Shown here: in pieces, positions 1-7,076 of the stretch
Numbering within the stretch: position 1 is the stretch's first letter
How the letters are laid out: every line of letters begins with the position of its first letter
Origin: an uncultured Gemmatimonadota bacterium
GTDB lineage: Bacteria; Gemmatimonadota; Gemmatimonadetes; Gemmatimonadales; Gemmatimonadaceae
Reading direction: 5' to 3'
Assembly (NCBI GenBank): GCA_903894655.1
Contig: CAITQY010000354.1
Coordinates: 1 to 17,971 of the forward strand
DNA: 17,971 nt
The notes under the pieces: generated by a model
The model's database searches: none
Seen by the model: only the letters and a program-made list of their open reading frames with translations
Told to the model about the DNA's origin: nothing
Made by a program: the position numbers and the translations under genes

Positions 1-149
1 ACCACATCGGGGGCGTGCTCAGCGGCCAGCCGCCGCCCTTCGGTGGCGGTGGACGCGCCGCGCGCGGTATAGCCGAACGTCTCGAAGAATTCGACCAACG
101 TCGAGCGGACGGTTTCGTCGTCGTCGATGACGAGGAGTGACAACGTCAC
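1..149 (-). CDS. Response regulator, receiver domain, partial (cut by window edge)
   Basis: This is the N-terminal 49 residues of a response regulator; the rest lies beyond base 1. The translation starts VTLSLLVIDDDETVRSTL, with the acidic triplet D9-D11 that binds Mg2+ in receiver domains. It continues into a typical helix 1 and strand 2, and ends at PDVV, just before the expected phosphoacceptor aspartate. The start chosen is GTG at 149-147, because it overlaps the TGA of the upstream kinase as GTGA (4-nt overlap), a classic translational coupling; a TTG at 143 is an alternative. By position it is the cognate partner of the PAS-GAF kinase. The output domain is outside the window, so whether it is an NtrC-type activator, a DNA binder or a lone receiver cannot be said. 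Confidence 0.85.
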   Translation of the reverse strand, partial: MTLSLLVIDDDETVRSTLVEFFETFGYTARGASTATEGRRLAAEHAPDV

Positions 150-1663
150 GTGGCCGCCGTTGGGGGAAGCGTCAGGGTGAGGGTGGTGCCGGCTTCGGGG
201 ACGCTGTCGATGCTGATGGTGCCGCCATGTTCGTCCATGATGCGCTGGCAGAGCGCGAGGCCGATGCCGGTGCCCCCCGTTTTGGTCGAGTAGAAGAACT
301 CGAAGACGTGCGGGAGGACGTCGGGTGGGATGGCCGGGCCGCCATTGGACAGGCGGCAGCGCCATCCACCCACCGGCGAGACTTGTGAGATCAGGACCAG
401 TTCCGAGCCGTCCGGCGCGGCGTCGCAGGCGTTCACGAAGATGTTTCGGCAGACCTGTCCGAGCTGCTCGAGGTCGATCAGGCTGCGCACCGGATGCTCC
501 GGTCGGGCTCGACGGATCGTGAGTTGCCGAGTTTCGAGCCGGGCCTTTTCGCCCTCGAGAATGTCGTCCCAGACCGTTTCCGGATCGGCGGGCACGAGAT
601 GCGCCGCGTTGGGCCGACCGAACTCGAGGAGCGACGTCACCATGCGGTTGAGTCGCTCGACCTCGCGCAGGATACGCCCCACGTTTTTTTCGACGACCGG
701 GTCTTCCTTGGCGCGCACGCGTAGCAGCTGGGCGGCCGACGAGATGCCGAACAGCGGATTGCGGAGCTCATGGGCGACACCGGCCGCGACCTCGCCGATC
801 GCTTCGAGCCGGCGCTTCGACTCGACCCGTCGAACGAGCCAGGCACGCTCGATGGCCACGGCCGTCTGTGCCGCGATCACGGCCAACACGCGTTCCGCTT
901 CTTCGAGCGCCTGTTCGGACTCGATGGGTTCGGCGTAGAGGGTGATGGCCCCGAGCACGCCTTCGCCGGTGATCAGCGGGGCGGTGATTTCGAGTCCGAC
1001 GTTGGTGGACTGTCGGGCGACGTTGCCGGTGGCCAGCGCGTCGAGCCAAGTGCGGAGCAGCCGGGCCTCGAGCTTCGGGCTGCTGTGCGCGTCGTAGCCT
1101 TGCCGGTGGGTGATACGGAATTCGGCGGTATCGTCGTCGGCCAGGGCAATGACGAAGCCGGTGGAGGGGACAGCGCGCAGCAGCTGGTGCGCGACTTCTT
1201 CGTAGACGCGATCGAGCGAGATCGCTTCGGCGAGGGCGATGCCGGTGTTGATGAGCGCTTCACGCGAGCGGTGGCTCGGCGTGATGTCCACGGTGGAAAA
1301 GACAAAGCCGGAGACCTGCTGGCCGTCGTCGATCGCGGTGACCTGCATGAGGAAGACGCGTTCCTCGTTGGGCGAGCTGCAGGGGAACTCCCAGCGCACC
1401 ACCGACACGCGCCGTTCGCGCAGGAGCGCCATGGCCCGTTCGATCTGCTCGCGCGACGGGTCGTCGGAGACGCTGTCGAAGACGGAACGCCCGAGCACCG
1501 CCTGTTCGGCGGCGATGCCGGGCGCTCCGTTGTCCGTAGCGAATTTGGACCAGGCGCTGTTTGCCGACGTGATGCGTCCGTCGAGATCGACGGACCAGAT
1601 GGTCAGCGGCAGCGCGTCGAGCAGCCGCCGCACGAACGGCGGCTGCTCGTCGGGCGGCATCAC
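146..1663 (-). CDS. PAS-GAF sensor histidine kinase (soluble, NtrB-like core)
   Basis: A 505-residue two-component sensor that autophosphorylates on histidine and should pass the phosphate to the regulator encoded just after it. Domains in order: PAS (about 9-130), GAF (about 140-275), HisKA with H-box around H298 (VAAGVAHELRNPLFG), and HATPase (about 390-500) with N-box N407/N411 and G2 box GGTGIGLAL (463-471). No membrane segment is visible, so it is probably cytoplasmic and senses a small ligand or redox state. The G1 box reads LSNGGPAIP, with asparagine (N440) where DxGxG kinases have aspartate. The start is GTG at 1663 (4-nt GTGA overlap with the histone-like gene) or the adjacent ATG at 1660 (TGATG). 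No Shine-Dalgarno precedes either, so translation is probably coupled. The 3' end overlaps the response regulator. Confidence 0.93.
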   Translation of the reverse strand: MMPPDEQPPFVRRLLDALPLTIWSVDLDGRITSANSAWSKFATDNGAPGIAAEQAVLGRSVFDSVSDDPSREQIERAMALLRERRVSVVRWEFPCSSPNEERVFLMQVTAIDDGQQVSGFVFSTVDITPSHRSREALINTGIALAEAISLDRVYEEVAHQLLRAVPSTGFVIALADDDTAEFRITHRQGYDAHSSPKLEARLLRTWLDALATGNVARQSTNVGLEITAPLITGEGVLGAITLYAEPIESEQALEEAERVLAVIAAQTAVAIERAWLVRRVESKRRLEAIGEVAAGVAHELRNPLFGISSAAQLLRVRAKEDPVVEKNVGRILREVERLNRMVTSLLEFGRPNAAHLVPADPETVWDDILEGEKARLETRQLTIRRARPEHPVRSLIDLEQLGQVCRNIFVNACDAAPDGSELVLISQVSPVGGWRCRLSNGGPAIPPDVLPHVFEFFYSTKTGGTGIGLALCQRIMDEHGGTISIDSVPEAGTTLTLTLPPTAAT

Positions 1664-2535
1664 CGGCGCGACGCGCTCTTCTTGGCGGGCTTGACGGCCT
1701 TCTTGACAGCCGTCGCCGGCGCCTTCTTGGCCGCCTTGTTGGGAGCGGCTTTCGTGGGGGCCTTCTTGACGGGCTTGACGGGCGCCTTCTTGACGGGCGC
1801 CTTCTTCATGGCCTTGGCCGGCGCTTTCTTGGCAGGCGCTTTCTTGACGGGCGCTTTCTTGACGGGCGCTTTCTTCGCGACGGCCTTCTTGACGGCCTTG
1901 GCGGGCGCCTTTTTGGCCGGTGCCTTGGCCGGTGTCTTTACAGCCACCTTCTTGGCGGGCGCTTTCGGAGCGGGCTTGGCCGGGGCCTTGGGGGCTGGCT
2001 TGGCTGCCGGAGCCGGCTTGGCCGGGGCCTTGGGGGCTGGCTTGGCTGCCGGAGCCGGCGCCTCGACCTTGGGCGCCTTAGGAGCCTTCGGAGCCTTCGT
2101 CGGCGCTGGCGCGGGGGCTTCGTGCAGGAGGTCGGCCTCGTCGTCCAGGAGTTCGTCGCTCTCGTCGCTCTCCTCGATGATCACCGGCGCGGGCACCTTG
2201 GATTCCGGCTTGGGCGCCTTCGACTTCGGGGCCGGCTTCGGCGCGCCCGGATTCTTGGGCGGACGGCCAGGGCCACGACGCACGGGACGACTGAAGATGT
2301 CGTCTTCGTCGTCCTCGTCCTCGATCAGCTCGTCCTCGAAGCTGTCGCCTTCGTCATCGTCGTCGTCGTCGTCCTCGTCATCGTCGTCGGCACTGTCCCA
2401 GAGGGAATCGCCGCCTTCAGACGGAAGGCCGTAGCCATCCTCCTCGTCTTCGTCGTACGACGAGCGGCCGTAGCCCACATCATCCATGTCGTCATCCATC
2501 AGATGGAGCTTCCCAATCTCGTCGCCACGCGGCAT
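1660..2535 (-). CDS. Histone H1-like / HMGA-like protein: acidic N-terminus, AT-hook-like motif, Lys-Ala-Pro tail
   Basis: A 291-residue low-complexity protein, probably nucleoid-associated. Residues 14-80 are almost entirely Asp/Glu. Residues 85-94 (VRRGPGRPPK) resemble an AT-hook, whose core GRP sits in the DNA minor groove. A second acidic patch follows at about 120-135. From about 140 to 291 the chain is made of PAPKAPAK, KKAPVKKAP and KKAPAK repeats like eukaryotic H1 tails and bacterial histone-like proteins (AlgP/HctB type). The start is ATG at 2535 because AGGAGG (2545-2540) lies 4 nt upstream; an in-frame start at 2625 lacks such a site. It is the first gene of an operon with the PAS-GAF kinase and regulator, whose start overlaps its stop. 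A role in DNA compaction is inferred from composition only. Confidence 0.85.
   Translation of the reverse strand: MPRGDEIGKLHLMDDDMDDVGYGRSSYDEDEEDGYGLPSEGGDSLWDSADDDDEDDDDDDDEGDSFEDELIEDEDDEDDIFSRPVRRGPGRPPKNPGAPKPAPKSKAPKPESKVPAPVIIEESDESDELLDDEADLLHEAPAPAPTKAPKAPKAPKVEAPAPAAKPAPKAPAKPAPAAKPAPKAPAKPAPKAPAKKVAVKTPAKAPAKKAPAKAVKKAVAKKAPVKKAPVKKAPAKKAPAKAMKKAPVKKAPVKPVKKAPTKAAPNKAAKKAPATAVKKAVKPAKKSASRR
1973..2056 (-). repeat. Two perfect 42-bp tandem repeats inside the histone-like gene
   Basis: Bases 1973-2014 and 2015-2056 are identical 42-mers (14 codons each), encoding an Ala/Pro/Lys block twice. Shorter 15- to 30-bp imperfect repeats of the KKAPVKKAP type fill 1766-1880. Perfect identity at the DNA level suggests recent duplication by slippage or recombination. 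Confidence 0.85.
2357..2373 (-). repeat. GAC trinucleotide run encoding poly-Asp
   Basis: An uninterrupted TCG/GAC trinucleotide run of 17 bases (2357-2373), extended imperfectly to about 2390, encodes part of the Asp/Glu tract of the histone-like protein. Such runs can vary in repeat number without shifting frame. Confidence 0.7.
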
Positions 2536-2539
2536 GACG

Positions 2540-2550
2540 CCTCCTCTCCT
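2540..2550 (-). promoter_or_regulatory. Ribosome binding site deciding the histone-like gene start
   Basis: The minus strand reads AGGAGAGGAGG, two overlapping near-perfect Shine-Dalgarno cores ending 4 nt before ATG 2535-2533. It makes this ATG a better start than the more upstream in-frame codon at 2625. Confidence 0.75.
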
Positions 2551-2653
2551 CGGAAAAGTTCGAACCTGGTCGTCGTCCGCAGCGGCTAGTGCACCGGCTG
2601 CGGCAACGCCGCTCGTGATACCCACGACTTCGTGTGCTGCTGATTAGCACGAC

Positions 2654-2682
2654 CAAGTACATACAAAAAGCGTGGGAGTCAA
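2654..2682 (-). promoter_or_regulatory. Candidate promoter for the histone-like/kinase/regulator operon
   Basis: On the minus strand a TTGACT -35-like hexamer (2682-2677) is followed after 17 nt by TACTTG (2659-2654), in an unusually AT-rich stretch for this genome. It would give a leader of roughly 110 nt before ATG 2535. The -10 match is weak. The gap 2536-2691 also has a short inverted repeat (GTGCT 2634-2638 / AGCAC 2646-2650). No clear terminator for the upstream HD-GYP gene was seen; its stop is only 9 nt from the -35 element. Confidence 0.35.
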
Positions 2683-2691
2683 GCGTTCGGC

Positions 2692-3804
2692 TTACTTCAC
2701 CCGCGGAATTCCTTCCACGGTGCCCGCGTGCACCACTGCATGCAGGGCATCGTAGATGCGTGGTTCGAGGAGTCGACCGGCCTGAAGGCGGAGGTAATCG
2801 AGCGTGGCGGCGGCCGTCATCGGCTCCCGATAGGCCCGTTGAGAGGTGAGCGCGTCAAAGGCATCGGCGGCGGTGAGAATCCGTCCGCCGATGGTGATGT
2901 CGTCGGCGACACGCCCGAACGGATAGCCGCCGCCGTCCCAATGCTCGTGATGGTCGCGGATGTACAGCAGGGCGTCGCCGAGGTGGTGCAGCGGCGACAG
3001 GATGTCGAGGCCGATCAGCACGTGATCCTTGACGTGGGCGAATTCGTCGTGGGTGAGGGGCCCTGGCTTGTTGAGGACCGCTTCGCGAATCCCGATCTTG
3101 CCGACATCGTGCAGGCGTCCGGCGGTGTGAATCCCCTCGACGGTGAGGGCGTCCAGCTCGAGGTGCACGGCGATCGCGGCGGCGATTTCCGCCACCCGTT
3201 GCGAGTGACCACGCAGGTACAGGTCCTTCGCTTCCATGGCGTTGATCAGCGTCTCGGCCACGCTCACGCTCATCTCACGCAGTGCGCCCTTCTCGCGTTC
3301 CAGCTGGACCGTGCGCAGCGCCACTTCCTCGCGAATGAGGCGATCGACCGCCCGCCGTTCCACGCTGCGGATGCGGCGCATCATGGCGCGTTCGACGGCC
3401 GCCTGGAGATCGGGAAGCTCGACGGGCTTCGTGAGGTAGTCGAACGCCCCGCTGGTGAGGGCCTCGGTGGCGCTGGTGGCGTCATTGACGGCGGTCAGCA
3501 TGATGATGCCGAGATCGGTGTCCAGTGCCAGGGCGCGCGGGACCACGTCGAGGCCGCTGACCCCGGGCATCCGGAGATCGCAGAGCATGAGCGAGAAGCG
3601 GCTGTGGGCCAGGATCTCGAGCGCGGCCGCGCCGGAGTCGGCCACTTCCACCTCGAAGCCGCGGGTGCGGAGAAAGCGACTGAGCGCGAGCCGGATCGTG
3701 GCCTCATCGTCGACCACGAGAATCCGGCGCATCGAATCCTGAGCGAGGGCGGCACCGGCGGCTTCGATTGCCACGATCGGATCGTGGTCCGGAAGACTGG
3801 TCAT
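2692..3804 (-). CDS. REC-HD-GYP response regulator, probable c-di-GMP phosphodiesterase
   Basis: A 370-residue RpfG-type regulator. The receiver domain spans about 26-145, with acidic pocket D32/D33, phosphoacceptor D76 (LCDLRMPG), T104 and K126. A helical linker follows (about 145-185). The HD-GYP domain (about 185-365) keeps HD at 232-233 (LHDVGKIGI) and the full HHEHWDGGGYP signature at 285-295. HD-GYP proteins with these residues hydrolyse cyclic di-GMP with a di- or tri-metal centre, so phosphorylation probably tunes c-di-GMP and hence motility or surface behaviour. Its ATG (3804-3802) overlaps the TGA of the large kinase as ATGA, so the two are very likely partners made in fixed ratio. 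Activity is expected from the intact motifs but the input signal is unknown. Confidence 0.94.
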   Translation of the reverse strand: MTSLPDHDPIVAIEAAGAALAQDSMRRILVVDDEATIRLALSRFLRTRGFEVEVADSGAAALEILAHSRFSLMLCDLRMPGVSGLDVVPRALALDTDLGIIMLTAVNDATSATEALTSGAFDYLTKPVELPDLQAAVERAMMRRIRSVERRAVDRLIREEVALRTVQLEREKGALREMSVSVAETLINAMEAKDLYLRGHSQRVAEIAAAIAVHLELDALTVEGIHTAGRLHDVGKIGIREAVLNKPGPLTHDEFAHVKDHVLIGLDILSPLHHLGDALLYIRDHHEHWDGGGYPFGRVADDITIGGRILTAADAFDALTSQRAYREPMTAAATLDYLRLQAGRLLEPRIYDALHAVVHAGTVEGIPRVK

Positions 3805-6800
3805 AGTCGGTCAGGAGGTACGGCGGGGAGCGCAATGGTGACGGTCGACCCGACATCGAGCTCGGACTCGACGCTGATCGTCCCGCCGTGCGCGTGAATG
3901 ATACCATAGCTGACGCTGAGGCCGAGCCCGGTGCCGCCGCCGTCCGGCTTGGTGGTGTAAAACGGTTCGAAGATGCGTCGCCGCACTTCCGCGGTCATGC
4001 CGACGCCCGTATCGACCGCCGTGATGACGACGTGGTCTTCGCTGTGGCTGGTGCGGATGATCAGTCGCCGCTTATCGCGGCCGAGGACCGCATGCTCCGC
4101 GTTGCCGATCACGTTGAGGAGGACTTGTTGGAGCTTCTGCGAGTCGCCGCTGATGCGTGGCGCGGTGGGATCGAGTTGCAGGTCGACCTGGACGCCGGCG
4201 CTGCGGAGACGGTACGCGCGGAGGCGCACCGTCTGTTCGATCAGGTCGTTGATGTCGAGCGGACCGGTGCCCTGCTTCGTTTCCCGCGCGAACAACAGCA
4301 AATCGTTGATCACGGTCTTGGCGCGGTCGCTCTCCTGCTTGATCAGCCGGACCGAGTCGCGTTGGTCTTCACCAAGCTCCTCTTCCAGGAGGAGCTGCGC
4401 AAAGGCTGAGATGCCGGTGAGCGGATTGTTGATTTCGTGCGCGACGCCCGCCACGAGTTCGCCGAGGGCGATCATCTTCTCCGTGTGGCGGAGCTGTTCC
4501 TCGAGGAGTCGATCGAGACTGAGGTTGCGCACGCTCACGACCTGTCCGAGCAGCTCGCCGTCGTGTCCGGTGAGCGGGCTGATCGTGACGGCGGCGGGGA
4601 ACTCATCGCCATCGCGCCGGCGGTGGACGTCGTGCGACAGGCGCACCCCGGGTTCGCGTAGGCCATCGGCCTCGCGCATGCCCTCTTGGGCATCCTGCCG
4701 AACGACGAGTTGATCGAACTGCATTTCCATGAGCTCAACCTGCGACCATTCATACTCACGTGCGGCGGCCGGATTGGCGTAGCGCACGCCCACGCGATCG
4801 AGAATGAAGATGGGGTGGTCGATGGTGGTGAGCGCGGTGGCGAGCAGCTGCTCGCGTTCGCGGGCCAAGCGCTCTTCTTCGTCGAGCAGCAGGGCGTCGA
4901 GGGCGAGGGCGAGCGAGGCGGACAGCCGCTCCAGGGCGATGCGATCGCGCTGCCGCAGGGGCGCGGCATGCGGCGCCGTGACGAGCAGAATGCCAAGGCT
5001 GCGGTCGCGCGCGGCGAGCGGAATGGCCAGCGCCCATTCGTTGGGAAGCGATGCGGCGACACTGGCCGGCGCGACATCGCGGAGGCTGGTCAATTCGGTG
5101 GGACGGCCGTCCGGTGCGATGTCTTTCACGCTGTTGGAGCCGGCCGGCCGCTGCCCCTTGAAGACATCGAGCGTCCCACTAGTGGCCACGTATTCGATGA
5201 GTCCATCGCGGGCACGGGCCACGCCGATGGCCTTGCCGATCGAGGGGACGAACCGGTCGAGCACCTGCAGCAATTCGGTCGCGCCATCGGCCAGCGTGTG
5301 GGCCTGCAGCGTGACTCTGGCCAGTTCCGCGGCGCTTTCGGCGCGCTGACGCTGAATGTCCTGGAGCGCGAACAGGCGTGCCGTTTCCACAGCGCTGCCG
5401 GCGTGGCGCGCGATGATGGTCAGCAGGTCGATGTCCTGTGGCGCAAAGGCGTCTCGCGTTGCGCCAAACAGCCGGATCACGCCAGCGCTGCGTTGCCCGA
5501 AACGCACGGCGGCGCAGAGCTCCATCGTGCTGCGGGCCACGCCGGGCCCGGCGGCCAGATGCGACGCCCAGCGTGGGACGCCGGTTTGGGCGGTGAGCTG
5601 GACGAGCGGCTCATCGGCTGCGAGGGTGACCGGCTCCGTCGAGATGACGCGACCGGCCTTCATATGCAGCACCCGTTGCAATCCCTCGGAGCCGAGGGCG
5701 AGGACGTCGATCACCTCGCACGGAATCACCAGGTGCACGGCTTCGGCGATCGCTTGCGGCAGACTTTCTTCGCTGGTGAGCTGCGTGAGCTGCTGCTGGG
5801 CGCGCGCCAGCAGGGCGAAGCGATCGGCACGGCGTTCGAGCTCGCCCAACTGCAGCGAGTTGCGGAGGGCGAGGGTGACCTGCGTGGCCAGGTTCGTCAG
5901 CAGCTCCCGTTTATCGTCGTCAAAGCGTCGCGCGCCGAGGTAGCGGATCGCCAGGACGCCATGGACCCGTTCGTCCAGCACCAGCGGCAGCAGGGCGAGC
6001 GAAAACACGCCGGCCTCGACCAAGGCCTGGCCGATGTCGTCGAGATTGGACTCCGTGCGGAGGTCCTCGATGAACATCGGGGTGGCGTTGCGCGGCAATT
6101 CGCCCAATCGCGTGTGCCAGAAGGCGGCTTCCATGCGATCACGCGGGAAGCTGGCGGCCCCCCACTGATGCTCGACGTGCGCGGTCTTGAGCTGCGGATC
6201 GGCCGCGTACACGGCGAAACCGTCCGCCCGCAGTTCCTGGGCGAGGATGTCGGTCAGCGCGCGATAGAGCGCGTCGGGCGTGGTGGCGTTGGCCAGCGAG
6301 CGGGCGGCCTTGACCAGGATGGCGTTTCTACCCGCGGCGCGCGCGGCATCTTCGGCACGGGCGCGTGCGTCGTCGGCGGCTTGCTCGGCCTGCTGCACTA
6401 GCGTTCGGCTCCGCATCACGAGGGCGCCGTGTGCAGCGAGATAGCCGAGCAGGGCCACATCATCGGCGTCGAAGCGGGCGTGGTGGTGATTGACGCCGAT
6501 CAGCAGTCCCCGTACGCGCTCGTCGAGCATGATGGGCGTGGCCACCAGCTGGCGCATCTCGATCGGGAATTGCGGCCCCTCGCTGCTCTGCTTCGGCGCC
6601 GTGTCGCCGTTGTCGCCGTTGTCGCAGGCGGCCAAGCCCGACAGCAGCACTTGGCGACAGAGGGGCGGTAAGGTGTCGAGGGTGAACAGGTGACCGCGGC
6701 ATACCGTGGTGATCCCGCTCGGCGCCGCCACGCGGTACCCGTCGGGCTCGACCTCCAGTACACAGCTCCCCTCCATGCCGACCAACGCCTGCGCGGTGTC

Positions 6801-6941
6801 GGCGAGGCGCTGGTACGTGGCACCCGCGGTGCTCGCGCCGTCCGACAGCTCACGGACGAATCGCGTGAGGGCGTCGGTGAGGCTGCCTGGCGTCACATCG
6901 TGTGGCGCGACGGGCGGGGTGTCCGGGGAAAGGCGTGTCAC
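3801..6941 (-). CDS. Large soluble hybrid-sensor histidine kinase with four GAF-like regions and PAS
   Basis: A 1046-residue histidine kinase without visible membrane segments. Regions read as GAF-like lie at about 22-178, 207-360, 375-525 and 535-685. A coiled-coil-like Ala/Arg/Glu stretch (180-205) separates the first two. PAS follows (about 700-810), then HisKA with H835 (LGELVAGVAHEINNPLTG) and HATPase (930-1042) with N-box N943/N947, G1 box DTGVGM (977-982) and G2 box GGTGLGLSV (1002-1010). All catalytic motifs are intact. It should phosphorylate the REC-HD-GYP protein whose start codon overlaps its stop. The start is GTG at 6941; a weak GGAG lies about 12 nt upstream. The first two GAF boundaries are moderately secure, the fourth is the least certain. 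The stacking of sensors suggests several cytoplasmic signals are integrated, but no ligand can be named. Confidence 0.93.
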   Translation of the reverse strand: MTRLSPDTPPVAPHDVTPGSLTDALTRFVRELSDGASTAGATYQRLADTAQALVGMEGSCVLEVEPDGYRVAAPSGITTVCRGHLFTLDTLPPLCRQVLLSGLAACDNGDNGDTAPKQSSEGPQFPIEMRQLVATPIMLDERVRGLLIGVNHHHARFDADDVALLGYLAAHGALVMRSRTLVQQAEQAADDARARAEDAARAAGRNAILVKAARSLANATTPDALYRALTDILAQELRADGFAVYAADPQLKTAHVEHQWGAASFPRDRMEAAFWHTRLGELPRNATPMFIEDLRTESNLDDIGQALVEAGVFSLALLPLVLDERVHGVLAIRYLGARRFDDDKRELLTNLATQVTLALRNSLQLGELERRADRFALLARAQQQLTQLTSEESLPQAIAEAVHLVIPCEVIDVLALGSEGLQRVLHMKAGRVISTEPVTLAADEPLVQLTAQTGVPRWASHLAAGPGVARSTMELCAAVRFGQRSAGVIRLFGATRDAFAPQDIDLLTIIARHAGSAVETARLFALQDIQRQRAESAAELARVTLQAHTLADGATELLQVLDRFVPSIGKAIGVARARDGLIEYVATSGTLDVFKGQRPAGSNSVKDIAPDGRPTELTSLRDVAPASVAASLPNEWALAIPLAARDRSLGILLVTAPHAAPLRQRDRIALERLSASLALALDALLLDEEERLAREREQLLATALTTIDHPIFILDRVGVRYANPAAAREYEWSQVELMEMQFDQLVVRQDAQEGMREADGLREPGVRLSHDVHRRRDGDEFPAAVTISPLTGHDGELLGQVVSVRNLSLDRLLEEQLRHTEKMIALGELVAGVAHEINNPLTGISAFAQLLLEEELGEDQRDSVRLIKQESDRAKTVINDLLLFARETKQGTGPLDINDLIEQTVRLRAYRLRSAGVQVDLQLDPTAPRISGDSQKLQQVLLNVIGNAEHAVLGRDKRRLIIRTSHSEDHVVITAVDTGVGMTAEVRRRIFEPFYTTKPDGGGTGLGLSVSYGIIHAHGGTISVESELDVGSTVTIALPAVPPDRL

Positions 6942-6952
6942 GACGTGGACTG

Positions 6953-6972
6953 GCTCCGCGGAGCGCTCCGCG
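6953..6972. promoter_or_regulatory. Overlapping palindromes just upstream of the large kinase start
   Basis: Two perfect palindromes overlap: GCTCCGCGGAGC at 6953-6964 and CGCGGAGCGCTCCGCG at 6957-6972. They lie 12-31 nt before the GTG start (6941) and include the only GGAG-like ribosome site. They could be a protein operator or an RNA hairpin that masks the ribosome site. Confidence 0.4.
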
Positions 6973-7006
6973 ACAACGACGAATGATGGTCGGTTCTGAC
7001 CCGATC

Positions 7007-7035
7007 ACCGTACCACTTTTGGGGGGTCACGGCAA
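7007..7035 (-). promoter_or_regulatory. Candidate promoter for the kinase/HD-GYP operon
   Basis: On the minus strand TTGCCG (7035-7030) is separated by exactly 17 nt from TACGGT (7012-7007). Both are partial matches to the sigma70 consensus. An inverted repeat GGTCAC (7025-7030) / GTGACC (7039-7044) straddles the -35 element and may be an operator. The 135-bp gap 6942-7076 holds nothing else beyond the palindromes and the hairpin listed separately. Confidence 0.35.
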
Positions 7036-7061
7036 TCGGTGACCAGGCATGGATCGCACCG

Positions 7062-7076
7062 CGCCTCGCGGAGGCG
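7062..7076 (-). terminator. Hairpin directly after the zinc-ribbon gene, possible terminator
   Basis: CGCCTC (7062-7067) and GAGGCG (7071-7076) pair across a 3-nt loop immediately after the stop codon (7079-7077) of the zinc-ribbon gene. No T-run follows on the minus strand, so it would be a non-canonical terminator or an mRNA 3' stabiliser. Confidence 0.4.

Noticed and set aside
770..2434. 554-codon plus-strand ORF opposite the PAS-GAF kinase and histone-like gene
   Set aside because: It is antisense to two genes with clear domains, and its sequence is low complexity mirrored from their repeats; typical of GC-rich third-position bias.
4686..6401. 571-codon plus-strand ORF opposite the large kinase
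   Set aside because: It is antisense to an intact multi-domain kinase and has no motif of its own.
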